Shown here piece by piece: positions 1-9,072 of a stretch of 64,000 nucleotides of DNA (the first letter of the stretch is position 1; each line of letters opens with the position of its first letter). A program made the position numbers and the translations under genes. The stretch lies in contig JAGMUV010000022.1 of NCBI GenBank assembly GCA_020744425.1, forward strand, positions 186,001-250,000. The letters are read 5' to 3'. The DNA comes from Dactylonectria macrodidyma. Lineage: Eukaryota > Ascomycota > Sordariomycetes > Hypocreales > Nectriaceae. The notes beneath the pieces were generated by a model that was given only the letters and a program-made list of their open reading frames with translations, had not been told where the DNA came from and did not search any database.

Positions 1-150
1 CCGCTCGACAACTTCAAGGTCAAGGATAATCGGTATTCTGTCAAGTTGCCAAAAGACAACGGTGTCTTGTTGCCCGGGTTCTACTATCTCTTTGTTATGT
101 CACCACAAGGCGTTCCAAGCATCTCCAAGACGGTTCAGGTCGCGCTATAA
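1..150 (+). CDS. C-terminus of a galactose oxidase / glyoxal oxidase-like protein (partial)
   Basis: Frame 1 is open from the window edge to TAA at 148-150 (49 codons). It reads like the C-terminal beta-sandwich (DUF1929, galactose oxidase-like early set domain) of AA5 copper radical oxidases: the stretch LLPGFYYLFVMSPQGVPS followed by ISKTVQVAL matches the family ending of the form PPGYYMLFV..GVPS..K.V. Such enzymes are usually secreted and oxidise primary alcohols or aldehydes to give H2O2. The kelch domain and copper ligands lie outside the window, so activity cannot be judged. The family assignment rests on this short segment only. Confidence 0.7.
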   Translation, partial: PLDNFKVKDNRYSVKLPKDNGVLLPGFYYLFVMSPQGVPSISKTVQVAL

Positions 151-1517
151 TCGCGGCGCCTGTTGAACATGTACACTGAGTACTGTACGCTATCGTGCCC
201 TGGTTTATAGATAATAGATAATGCTGTACGAATATGTTATCGAGTATCCCTGACGCTATTAGATCAGTTTCAAAGTGGCCCCGATGCATTCCCGTAGACT
301 TATAGGGTGCCCGTCTGGTTCCCTTTACCTTTCTTACAATAACTCATTCCACTCAGCCTCCCCCTGCTAGCAGAAGCCTTGACTGGAATATGGTTAGTGA
401 TGCGATTGTGGCGGGACAGGGGTTAGATAGGGTTGTGGGGACTAGAGATTCAACTCTCTAGGTCTCGGGATTTTTCTAGGGATTTTTTCAAGGAGAAGAC
501 CATCATCACGAACGTCAGCTTCAACAGCTGGGGAAGCAGAGAAGCCTCTTAGCTGCGGGACTGGACGGCACTGTTATTTTCTAGACTGTATGACTATCAA
601 TTTCATTGCGGATTTCCTGCTTTCTATCAGACCTCTTTGAATCCGGCCGAATACGCCCTTTTCCTGCGAGCCGACCGACCGCGTCCGCGGTCTTCCACCC
701 AAGCCCGGATCTGCCGCTGCAACCTTCATCTTTTCGAGCCTTGCCACAATCCGCAGCGGCGATCCAACCCGATAAAGCGTCTAATTAGACACTTTCCCAG
801 CTATCTTGAAGAGACCGGCCCGTCATCTTCACCTGCGGTGGTGCTGGAAGCAGCCGCTGCCGACCTCTGCTGGAGGCGGCGAGACGGCGTCAGTCACGAT
901 TGGCCCCAGTGGCCCCGGAAAGATAGTTAGCCATTTGGGTGTGGTTTCTTCCTCGTCCGCCAGGGTCGTTTCATTAGCCTTAGGGTTCAAGGCTGTGATA
1001 ACGGTCAATTACGTGGAAAGAAGAAGTTCTCCACTAAGAAATCTCAGTCATTTGATAAAGACATCCGTTATTCTAAGCATTCTGCAGAAGATGATAGGGA
1101 TTAGGAGAGGGCTAATATACTACCTATAGTATAAAGGCGGATTTGTTAAACATCAATGTCAGCAGGTGAACACGCTGTTAAGACAATTATTCACCTCAGA
1201 CTACAACAAAGGGGCCAGGGATATTGCAAAGTTCTATCTTTTATTGAAAGATTGCCATCGTTCTACGCAATACGGCATACTGGGCCGACTTATCAATCTT
1301 GGAAGCTGGCAAGACTTGTTCCACGCTCTTTGGCACGTCTCAACATCTTCCTTTGCTAGCAGTACCGGTAGTTATTGGTAGGTGGTGCATGGTATACATC
1401 AACATGCACACGCTGCCAAAGAAGCACCCGCTAACGACACTCAAAGTATCAGTGAGTCGAAGGTACATCTCGCCAATGAAGAGACTGACGCTTGCCCTCG
1501 GCAAGAGTAGAATCGGG
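151..1517. other. no confident gene; probable repeat-derived sequence
   Basis: After the oxidase stop there is a 3' flank and then about 1.2 kb with only short overlapping ORFs in several frames and no recognisable domain. Its right end runs into the LINE fragment, so part of it may be eroded LINE sequence. Confidence 0.4.
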
Positions 1518-1870
1518 CGGATGGAAATAATCGAAGCCTATGCAGCACCGCTGTAGCACGCCAGCGTGTCGCTAGTATGTGAGGTAGATCGGAAGGTGGC
1601 GATAGCGGCAGCAAACAGTGTCGAAGGCATCACTATTACGGCCAGCGCTTCTGACAGAGGAGGAATGGCGGGCATGGGAGGCATCATCAGCCACAAAGCA
1701 GCAGGGCAAGAAAATAGGGTCATGGCCAGGTACTCAGTCACTCTCAGCTCGCAAGACGACCAGAACCCCTACATAGCCGAGCTAGGGGCGATAGCGATAG
1801 CATTGCGATACATGCCTGACGGATTGCGGGACCGAAGGCTTACCATACTGTGTGCATCAGGGTTGGGAGG
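1518..1870 (+). pseudogene. LINE (Tad-like) RNase H region fragment
   Basis: The frame from 1518 reads MEIIEAYAAPL, a TAG, and then continues through GIT.TASASDRGGMAGMGG and NPYIAELGAIAIALRYMP. This matches the linker and RNase H domain at the end of ORF2 of fungal non-LTR retrotransposons (AYIAELAAIA..L type, with the acidic E of RNase H). Similarity stops near 1870, before the conserved Gln/Ser-rich segment that is seen in the other LINE piece at about 5.87 kb. No reverse transcriptase is recognisable upstream. It is a dead internal fragment. Confidence 0.55.
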
Positions 1871-2119
1871 GGCACTTGTTCTCTCAGGCAAGAAGCTCGA
1901 CGTGCTTTCTCTCTCTGAGGAACCCGATATAGTAGAATTGTGCAAATGTAAATCCGAAGTTTCGCAGATGTCATCATCTCCGGTAGAGTGATACTGGTCA
2001 CAACATGGTCCCATCGCGCACGATCTCAGCATCGCCTCTCCTAAGGGGCTAGGCGAATTTGAGCCCGTCTCAATTGTTCTGTGTGACTCTGGCGCATTGC
2101 GTAGATTCTACAGACACGG

Positions 2120-2476
2120 CTATACCAACACAGACTCTTCCGTTGGTTGTGGACGCAATCCATTTCCGGCCACAATGGTGTTGCTGGTAATATGGTTCAA
2201 AGCTGGTGGGGGTGGCGTTTCAGCTCGATCTGACCGACTAGCGGCGTTTGCGAGGACATCGAGGCAGCTTGTCGACTCTGCGTGACGTTGCAGCGAGGAT
2301 GGAGGCCGCAAAGCTTCTATCGGTTGGGGGACATAGACTTGAAATCGGATATCTCCATGCACCGAGGAGCTCCGAAGCCGTCGTCGAGCGCGTTTAGTAA
2401 TGACATCTTGCCTTGCTTTCTCCTCTGGTGTATCGTACTTTCGAGGTCGCCCACGCTTCTTGGGTGCTTCGGGCAT
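2120..2476 (-). CDS. AT-hook-containing hypothetical ORF
   Basis: The first ATG on the minus strand is at 2476 and gives 118 aa. The N-terminus holds KKRGRPRKYDTPEEKARQD, a canonical AT-hook (core RGRP) for minor-groove DNA binding, followed by a basic patch RARRRLRSS and a Pro-rich tail without a domain I recognise. Basic AT-hook leaders of this kind are common in repeat-associated ORFs of fungi. With LINE debris next to it, this could be the N-terminus of a decayed element rather than a host gene. No intron or partner gene is evident. Confidence 0.35.
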   Translation of the reverse strand: MPEAPKKRGRPRKYDTPEEKARQDVITKRARRRLRSSSVHGDIRFQVYVPQPIEALRPPSSLQRHAESTSCLDVLANAASRSDRAETPPPPALNHITSNTIVAGNGLRPQPTEESVLV

Positions 2477-3049
2477 AGTGATCAAGATACAGTGTTACAA
2501 TGATTGACTTGGACTGTCTTGAAGTTCCTAGAGCTTGATGAGATGAGCTTGCCCCTGAGTTGCCACGAAATCCTGATTAGGCTAGTGCGTGACTGGAAAT
2601 CAAATGAAGTTAGTGTGTGGCCGCTAAATTCTGGTTGGCTAGAGGTTTTGAGCACCAAGTCCAAAATAGGCTAGCGTATTGGCCGCGAAACTCAAAAGGG
2701 CAATTTTCGACTGACCCGATGGCTTCGTACACAAGGCACATCACGGGGGTGTAGAATTACCACTTTTCTGGCCCGTGCACACCACGCCGTCGTCCGTGCA
2801 CGTAGGGACCGGTCTCCTGTGACCTGCAAAGCCGATTGAATAGGAGAAGAATGCACCTCAGAAGTAGGCTGTGCCCGAGGGCTGTGCTGCTGCGCCACCA
2901 ATTGAGGCTCTGCCTGATGCGAGCCTGTATTTCCCCTCCTTTTTAAAAACCTTTAATTCACCAAGAACTGAGTGTCTCTTGCCTCTAGGATCGAACAGCG
3001 TCTCCATAAGTTCATAACCGAAGCAGCCTCACGCTCTGAATCAATCACT
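2477..3049 (+). promoter_or_regulatory. upstream region of the HET gene
   Basis: This is 570 bases without a supported gene. It lies between the divergent AT-hook ORF and the HET start, so it presumably contains both promoters. The reading frame of the HET gene is open back to 2972, but no ATG precedes 3050. Confidence 0.3.
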
Positions 3050-4855
3050 ATGGCTCAGAGCGAGAAGGAAACATCTACCTCGCGAACAGTCAAATATCTA
3101 CCCGGACACGATATCTTTTGGACTCCGGAGAACAGCCACTTCTTTTCGAAGATATCGTATAGCGCCCTTAATGCGGCGAGGCGGGAGATCCGCCTCACTA
3201 GGGTGCTGCCCGACTCCGGATGTGGATTAATCGAATGCGAATTACTGCACAATGTACCTTTGGCCGACGTGCAGGGCCAGTATTTTGCCCTGTCATATTG
3301 TGCAGGCGATGCCCGCAGAACGGATGCCATACTTGTGAATGGTATTCGATGCAACGTCTTCGCCAATCTAAGACATGCCTTGACAGTCGCTCGGCAGTTT
3401 TGGAAAACAAAGTTTAGAGATGAGAAATTCCTCATGTGGGTTGATCAAATATGCATCAATCAATCTGATCTCTCGGAGAGATCCCATCAAGTCGGCTTTA
3501 TGAGGGACATATATCAGTGCGCGCGACAAGCTCTCATCTGTCTATCGACGTCCAAAACTAAGGGAAGAGGGATGGAATGGCTCCTTGAATTATGCGAAAA
3601 CGTTTCGGCTCGAGAAGACGATTTGATCCCTAGGGAGTGGGCGCCAAATCAAGCAGCAAAGCGGGACCGAGAGGAAGATGATAATGAGGAAGAGAAGATC
3701 GACATTGAGCGTTACCATTGTCACCGTCTCGTGCATTATATTTGGGAGCATGTGGTTGACGAGCGATTCACAAACGGATGGCTCGCTTTTTACGATGTTG
3801 TGGAAAGCCCTTGGTGGAGTAGAGCATGGGTCTTTCAGGAATTCATGGTGTCTACTGGTGCCACTTTTTTATATGGGCGTCATTCTGCGTCTTGGAAGGA
3901 TGTCTCGCATATCCTGAACTCCATTTGCTCTACCCACAGGTACTTTCTTACGAATCGAGACTCATTTCTCTCGTTGAACGATTTTGAGCTTTATGGACCC
4001 CAAGATCGCCAGTTCTGCCGCGTCCTGGACCGAATCGAACGTACAAAATCCCAGGCTGCAGTGGACACAGCGGAGTTCATCGTTAAGACTAAGCTCAACT
4101 GGGGTGGTTCCGCAGACCTGAAGCAACTCCTTGCGCATTCCCGGTATTGCAATGCTTCTGATGATCGGGACAGGGTTTACTCCTTCATCGGCTTGGCTGC
4201 CCCAGGATACGGCATCATTCCGAACTACTCCGCTGATAACGTCACGTCGAAGGTTCTTATCGAAACAACAAAGAACATCATACTCTTTGAAGATAGCCTT
4301 GACGTTCTAGCGCATGCAGTGGCCCCCGCTTCTACTCGGCGAAGTATGCTCCCATCCTGGGTAGTAGATTGGACTTGCAAGGAGGTTTCTGGCCTCCGGA
4401 ACAACCATTTCGGCACAGAACTTAATGGCTCGCTCAGTGGAATCAAGAGAAGAAAACCAGATGTCTCTTTCCGCACAATCGCCCATCAGCAGAGTCGCTA
4501 TGGGGCTGTGGTCCTGGAAGTTTGGGGCATCTTCATAGATGCGCTGGCTGTCGAGATAATCGACGACTGGGCAAGCCCTGAGGAGAGAGCACTTTTCCGG
4601 TCCTTTCAGACATGGAAAGGTTACACTGTGTTGTCCACGAGCCTTGTGGAATGCAGTGATCAGCTCTGGATTCTCTACGGCTCATTGGTGCCACTTATTT
4701 TGCGGCAGGTGCCGCACGAATCATGCGACTATCGTCTTATTAGCAGTGCGATGACATTCGACCCTAATGCGCAAAGGACGATGGGTATGATCCATGATAT
4801 GATGAAATCGGTTGAAATGGGTAGATTAAAGCCGAAACGCATCTCAATCCTGTAG
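3050..4855 (+). CDS. HET-domain protein (heterokaryon incompatibility type)
   Basis: This is an intronless 601-aa ORF. I place the start at ATG 3050 (MAQSEKETS) because the longer frame begins at a non-ATG codon. Residues about 76-270 form a HET domain (PF06985): FALSYCAGDA at 79-88 in place of the usual ALSYxWG, FLMWVDQICINQ at 127-138, MRDIYQCARQ at 151-160, and WSRAWVFQEF further on. A second conserved block, YSFIGLAAPGYGI followed by PNYSADN, and the motif LPSWVVDWT are typical of long HET proteins. HET domains trigger cell death when non-self is recognised at hyphal fusion. The frame is undamaged, unlike the transposons around it, and it is closely flanked downstream by a LINE tail. The partner locus and allele specificity are unknown. 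Confidence 0.88.
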   Translation: MAQSEKETSTSRTVKYLPGHDIFWTPENSHFFSKISYSALNAARREIRLTRVLPDSGCGLIECELLHNVPLADVQGQYFALSYCAGDARRTDAILVNGIRCNVFANLRHALTVARQFWKTKFRDEKFLMWVDQICINQSDLSERSHQVGFMRDIYQCARQALICLSTSKTKGRGMEWLLELCENVSAREDDLIPREWAPNQAAKRDREEDDNEEEKIDIERYHCHRLVHYIWEHVVDERFTNGWLAFYDVVESPWWSRAWVFQEFMVSTGATFLYGRHSASWKDVSHILNSICSTHRYFLTNRDSFLSLNDFELYGPQDRQFCRVLDRIERTKSQAAVDTAEFIVKTKLNWGGSADLKQLLAHSRYCNASDDRDRVYSFIGLAAPGYGIIPNYSADNVTSKVLIETTKNIILFEDSLDVLAHAVAPASTRRSMLPSWVVDWTCKEVSGLRNNHFGTELNGSLSGIKRRKPDVSFRTIAHQQSRYGAVVLEVWGIFIDALAVEIIDDWASPEERALFRSFQTWKGYTVLSTSLVECSDQLWILYGSLVPLILRQVPHESCDYRLISSAMTFDPNAQRTMGMIHDMMKSVEMGRLKPKRISIL

Positions 4856-4911
4856 GAATATCTTGTATCGAGTTCATGAACTGTCAGTTTTCTTGGTGGG
4901 AAAGCGATATA

Positions 4912-4930
4912 AATGAATGAATGAATGAAT
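4912..4930. repeat. (AATG)n simple repeat, LINE tail
   Basis: There are four and three-quarter copies of a 4-base unit immediately 3' of the LINE on its own strand. It is best read as the variable 3' tail left by target-primed reverse transcription. Confidence 0.6.
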
Positions 4931-5185
4931 TTATTCCGCCCGGGAGGATAAGCCTCATAGGGCCCCCAACGCTAACCCTCGTTACATTATTTTTCCAGTG
5001 TCTTGTTTTCTAGCCTTCCACTCCTGGTTCTTCCCATTTCTAGCCCCTCTTGTTCCTATGCGACAGGCCTGCTTGAAGGCCAGATCTCCAAGTGTTCAGC
5101 GTCCTATCCTCAGCGGCTGAAGCCTGGTCTGTCTGTGAGAGGCTGTAGTGCCAGATTTAGCTGTTTTTGTGTTGTTAGTAGGTTT

Positions 5186-5966
5186 TTATGGCTGTGTAAC
5201 ATCCAATCTTCCCGTTCTTATCGCAAACTTGATCGCTGCTCGCACCGCTTGTAAGTTCGGTCTCCACTTGTCACCGTCCGCCGCCGTCTTGCCGCCTAAA
5301 GAGAACGAGAGATCCCCCCATCTTTGTTTGGTCCATTCTCCGCATATCCTCTCGTTGCGTCTCCCACTTCCTGCATTTGAACAGGAAATGTTCTATGCTT
5401 TCCTCCTCTTCCCCGCATTCGCATACATCTGACTCTGCCGCGTCTATTCTGTGTAGGTATTTGTTGACCCGCGCCATCCCCGTTCGTAGCTGTGCCAGGG
5501 TGTCGGCTTCGCGCCTCTTGAGGGGGTCATAGAGTGCGCACACGTGTTTGCCGGGGAGCGCCTTGTCGAGCCGTTTCGAGTAGCCGCCCACGCCCTCGGG
5601 TAGGACCATATGTTGCTGACGTTGTGCTAACAGTACTCTGAGCCGGGTCGATCGGGCCTGATACGACGGCTTCCTTGGTGTGCATTCGGGTTCTGTTGCT
5701 CTTCGCGCTTCCACCTTTGCCTTCAGTCCCAGTCCGGAGGATTCATGGATAGGCGATATCCATCGCATCGTAATAGTGTTTCCGTCCTTTCGAAGTCGAT
5801 CGGCTTGTTTGTAGATTTCCCGGATAGTGCTTTGCCCAGATTGCTGTCGAGGTTTCACGGTCGCCTCTAGCGCTGATCGATTTCTTGTTACGACGGTTAC
5901 CATGCACAACCACCCTTTCGACACCCCCACCCTTTCGCCACGCAAAAAAAAAAAAAGCATCACCAA
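5186..5966 (-). pseudogene. LINE ORF2 C-terminus (RNase H end and zinc knuckle)
   Basis: The frame reads ..SALEATVKPRQQSGQSTIRE.., the end of a LINE RNase H domain, then KYLHRIDAAESDVCECGEEE and IEHFLFKCRKWETQRE, which is the C-terminal CxC..H..C zinc-knuckle region of Tad-type elements. The expected last segment (SLGGKTAADGDKWRPNL to DVTQP, stop at 5186-5188) lies in another frame, so there is a frameshift near 5.30 kb. Only the 3' quarter of the ORF is present. The element cannot mobilise itself. Confidence 0.75.
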
Positions 5967-6121
5967 AACTCGCCAATTTCACTTACACGAAAGTTGGCCA
6001 AAATACATAGCTACCTAAAAGAAGGTACCTCTATTGATTATAGAAATGATTGGAGGTGATTGTTTTGACTCTGTAAGGCTGTGCGGGGTACGCGATATAT
6101 GCAGGCCATGCTATTGAAATA

Positions 6122-6165
6122 GAGTAGTGCTATTCGGGCTGTATGATATTGCTATCCGGGCTGTA
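6122..6165 (+). repeat. MULE left terminal inverted repeat
   Basis: This 44-bp end begins GAGTAGTGCT. It contains two copies of a 15-base motif of the form GCTATYCGGGCTGTA (6129-6143 and 6151-6165), which may be tandem transposase-binding sites. Confidence 0.92.
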
Positions 6166-6366
6166 CCCAAAATACGCTTGCCTAAAGAGGGAAATTTATC
6201 ACATGACTTCCAAAACGCTAGCCACATTAGGAAAGGCTTATAGTCACGTGATCACCCTCGCTTACAACACCCCGCGATATCGGATCGCAATTCCTAGGCC
6301 AACTTAGACCTTTTACTATCGCGTCGCCCCTCTGCTATTCCACACAACCATTTCTCACGAGTCACA

Positions 6367-8744
6367 ATGACTCAATCTCACGCTGAAGACGATGCCGTCA
6401 ACGGCATCTTTTCCCTAGGTTCTCAAATCCCACCGCCGCCGCCGTCAGCGCAATTCTCGTCTCTGGATGACCTCGTCAAGTCTCTGCAAGACTTCTATCG
6501 CAAGAACGGCGCCGCCTTAGTGAAGAAGTCACCTGGTAACTATCGTGAGATTCATGGCGTTAGGCAGCCAACTTATATTCAACTGCGTTGTGACCGCGGT
6601 GACGCTCGTGAGTGTGAAGCTGCTGGTGTACGCAAATCCAGTACGCAAAAGGTCGACTGCCCGTTCAAGATCACAGCGTCAGCAACGCAAAAGCTCAACT
6701 ATCTCTGGACCTACCGAGTCGCGGTCTCTGATCATAACCACGGCCCGTCCCTCGACCCGTCCGCACACGTGATGCATCGCCGCCGCACACCAGAGCAGCT
6801 AGAAGTCGAGCGATCTCTTTTCAAGCACAAATCCCTCCCCGCCCGCGAGATGAGTGATATCATACGTGATGTGACGATCGAGCCGTCTTTCTTTCGACAA
6901 AAAGACATCTATAATGACCGTCAGAAGCTGCGGCAGGCATCCCTCGGCGGCAAAACAGCGACGCAGGCGTGGATCGGCTCCCTCCAAGATCAGGGTCTCA
7001 AGCACCTCGTACGGTATAGTGCTGACCGCAAAGTTGAGGCTGTTTTCTGGACTTATCCTTGGTGTGAGCTGATGTGGAAGAGGTTTCCAGAGGTTCTTGG
7101 TATGGACAATACATACAAGACTAATCGCTTTAAAATGTACCTTTTCCAGGTCACTGGCGTCACAGACCAAAAGTCTGTAGCTAACTTTGGCTTTGGCCTC
7201 ATCAACTCCGAAAAAGAGGAAGGATTTCAGTGGCTTTGTGACCAAGTAGATGATTTCCGCCGTTTCCTTGGAATCCGAGTGCCTTCTGTTGTCATCACTG
7301 ACAAGGAAATAGCCCTAAAAAACGCCCTTTATGTGACCTTTCCAGACACGCAGCAGCAGTTGTGCGTCTTTCACATCAACGCCAACATCAAGGCTAAGAT
7401 CGCAGCCCGTTGGAAGGACCCAAAAGACGCCGATGCTGATGAAGATACTGACGATGATGACGATGATGACGATTGTATGCCAACGCCTAGTCTCAGTGAT
7501 CGACATCATGAAGCCCTCTATCGCGAGGCCAATGAAGGAACTTACGGCAATCGAGACTCAGCATCACCAGCACCGCCGCCTAGCACACAAGGTGAATTGA
7601 CCCGCGAGACGATGTTTTCCGCCTGGCACCGAGTCATCTATGCCGACCAAGTGAGTGACTTCAAGGCGGCTTGGGCCTCGATGAACGATGCATACAACCC
7701 ACAGCAAAAGTCAATCCTTCGATACATCTCAAGGGAGTATATGCCTTGGCGGGAACAGTGGGCAAAGTGCTACATTTGCCGCTATCGTAACTTCGGCCAG
7801 AGGGTTAACAGCCCTGTTGAGACTGCTCACAAGGATGTGAAGTCATTCCTAGTCACCGGCACCGGTGACCTGCTTCACCTACACAAAGCTATCCAACAGA
7901 TGTTGAAAAAGAAGCAGCGTGACTATGAGCAACAGGCAGCTAGAATGATGATGCGTCAGCGACGAGAATACATGGGCCGGGAATGGCTTGGTAAGGTTCC
8001 CTTACAAATAACCTACGCTGCTGTCGATTTGCTTGTCAAGCAGCATCGATTTGCTGAGGCAGCTTTCCTATCACTCACGCAGCCGACCCCCGAGCCGTTG
8101 AGACCGTGTTCCGGCAACTTCACACAGCAATACGGTCTTCCCTGCAGTCACTATATCTACGACTTGCTGGTGACTAAAGAGCCGTTGTTAAAGGAAGTTA
8201 TCCTGCCCCGCTGGTGGCTCCATAAACCTCTGGTAGGAATTACAGCTCTTAGTATGAGAAATCTACTAATTTCTATCTCTAGGACCTCGAAGAGCCACTT
8301 CTACTGATCCGCGACCCTGACGTTGTCGCTAACCTCCGCGGCCGACCTCGAATACCTGTGAATAAGAAGCTCACGATACCCTCATATCTACAAGCCAGTG
8401 TGACCTCGAGTCCCCAGCAACAGACCCAAAGCCAACAGACCCCCCGGCAGCCTCGCCAAAACCCACAGACGACCCGCCGGCTCAACCCAAGCGTACGGCG
8501 CACGCTGTCACAGACCGAGCTTGTGGACACACCAAGCAGCCAACAGTCCCGAAAACTGTCAACGCCAAGATCACGAGGCCATACAAATACAAGGGGAAGA
8601 GGATCTAGAGGAGGACGAGGTAGAGGGAGGGGCGCCGGGGCCGTGGCCGCGGCTCCGGCCCGGTCACAGTCATCAGCGTCGTCAGCCGTTGAAGATGTCA
8701 TTATCATTCCTGCTACGCAGCCGGAATATTATTCGGACCGATAG
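6367..8744 (+). CDS. MULE transposase (FAR1-type DNA-binding plus DDE domain)
   Basis: Two exons, 6367-8232 and 8283-8744, join at a codon boundary to give 775 aa. The intron 8233-8282 starts GTAGGA, has CTACTAATT before its end and finishes with CTAG. Residues about 30-140 form a FAR1-like zinc-binding domain (C..C..H.H: CDRGDARECEA, CPFKI, DHNHGP). The MULE DDE domain follows, with DNTYKTN (first D), ITDKE (second D), CVFHIN, and E in SPVETAHKDVKSF. An Asp-rich stretch encoded at 7436-7475 interrupts the domain linker. The C-terminus is Gln/Pro-rich and then RG-rich (TRGRGSRGGRGRGRG). A CACGTG box lies at 6245-6250 upstream. The protein should cut and rejoin the element ends in the nucleus. 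All key residues are present. Confidence 0.9.
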
Positions 8745-8944
8745 AAATACTATTTTTCAGAAGAAACACCGGAAATGCGTTTTTTGAACGATTTGGTTGT
8801 AGCCGGGCTCGCGGGCTGTTGTGATGTGTTGACCTTGATTGAATTGGCCTGATGTTATTCACGTTCTTTGACTTACACTGTAATTTTGGTGTGGCGGGGA
8901 GCATTTGCCGAATGCGGTTGAAAATTACGTGGTCATGTGATCGA

Positions 8945-8988
8945 TACAGCCCGGATAGCAATATCATACAGCCCGAATAGCACTACTC
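8945..8988 (-). repeat. MULE right terminal inverted repeat
   Basis: This is the exact reverse complement of 6122-6165. The duplicated target TTGAAATA follows at 8989-8996. Confidence 0.92.
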
Positions 8989-9072
8989 TTGAAATATTGT
9001 CAGTTTAATCACCAAGCTCCTCACCGCTCTTTCTCGTGTTTTTTGGTCTTTGTCTTTGACAACGACAAAAAA

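Larger units (their letters stand above)
4912..5966 (-). mobile_element. 5'-truncated Tad-like LINE, 3' end
   Basis: The minus strand carries the last part of a LINE ORF2, then about 255 bases of 3' UTR, ending in the short tandem repeat (ATTC)n seen as (AATG)n at 4912-4930. Simple-sequence tails of this sort are common at the 3' ends of fungal LINEs. The element is cut at its 5' end near 5966, next to a 13-base A/T homopolymer on the plus strand, so no reverse transcriptase remains. Insertion was about 60 bases past the HET stop codon. Confidence 0.7.
6114..8996 (+). mobile_element. complete MULE (Mutator-like) transposon
   Basis: The element is 2,867 bp (6122-8988). The terminal inverted repeats at 6122-6165 and 8945-8988 are identical over 44 bp, and the 8-bp target duplication TTGAAATA lies at 6114-6121 and 8989-8996. 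It carries one transposase gene with a spliceable intron and no premature stop. Mutator-like elements typically make 8-10 bp duplications, which fits. The identical ends and clean ORF, in a region full of RIP-damaged elements, point to recent arrival. It sits 76 bp upstream of the start codon of a decayed pogo-type transposase, so it probably landed in that element's leader. Confidence 0.93.

Noticed and set aside
6018..6113. Left terminal repeat of the decayed pogo element interrupted by the MULE
   Set aside because: I compared this stretch with 10857-10990 and found no convincing inverted match, so the nesting is inferred only from the MULE position just before the start codon.
8279..8707. 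142-codon minus-strand ORF
   Set aside because: Lies antisense to MULE exon 2, which is supported by splice sites and the RG-rich tail.
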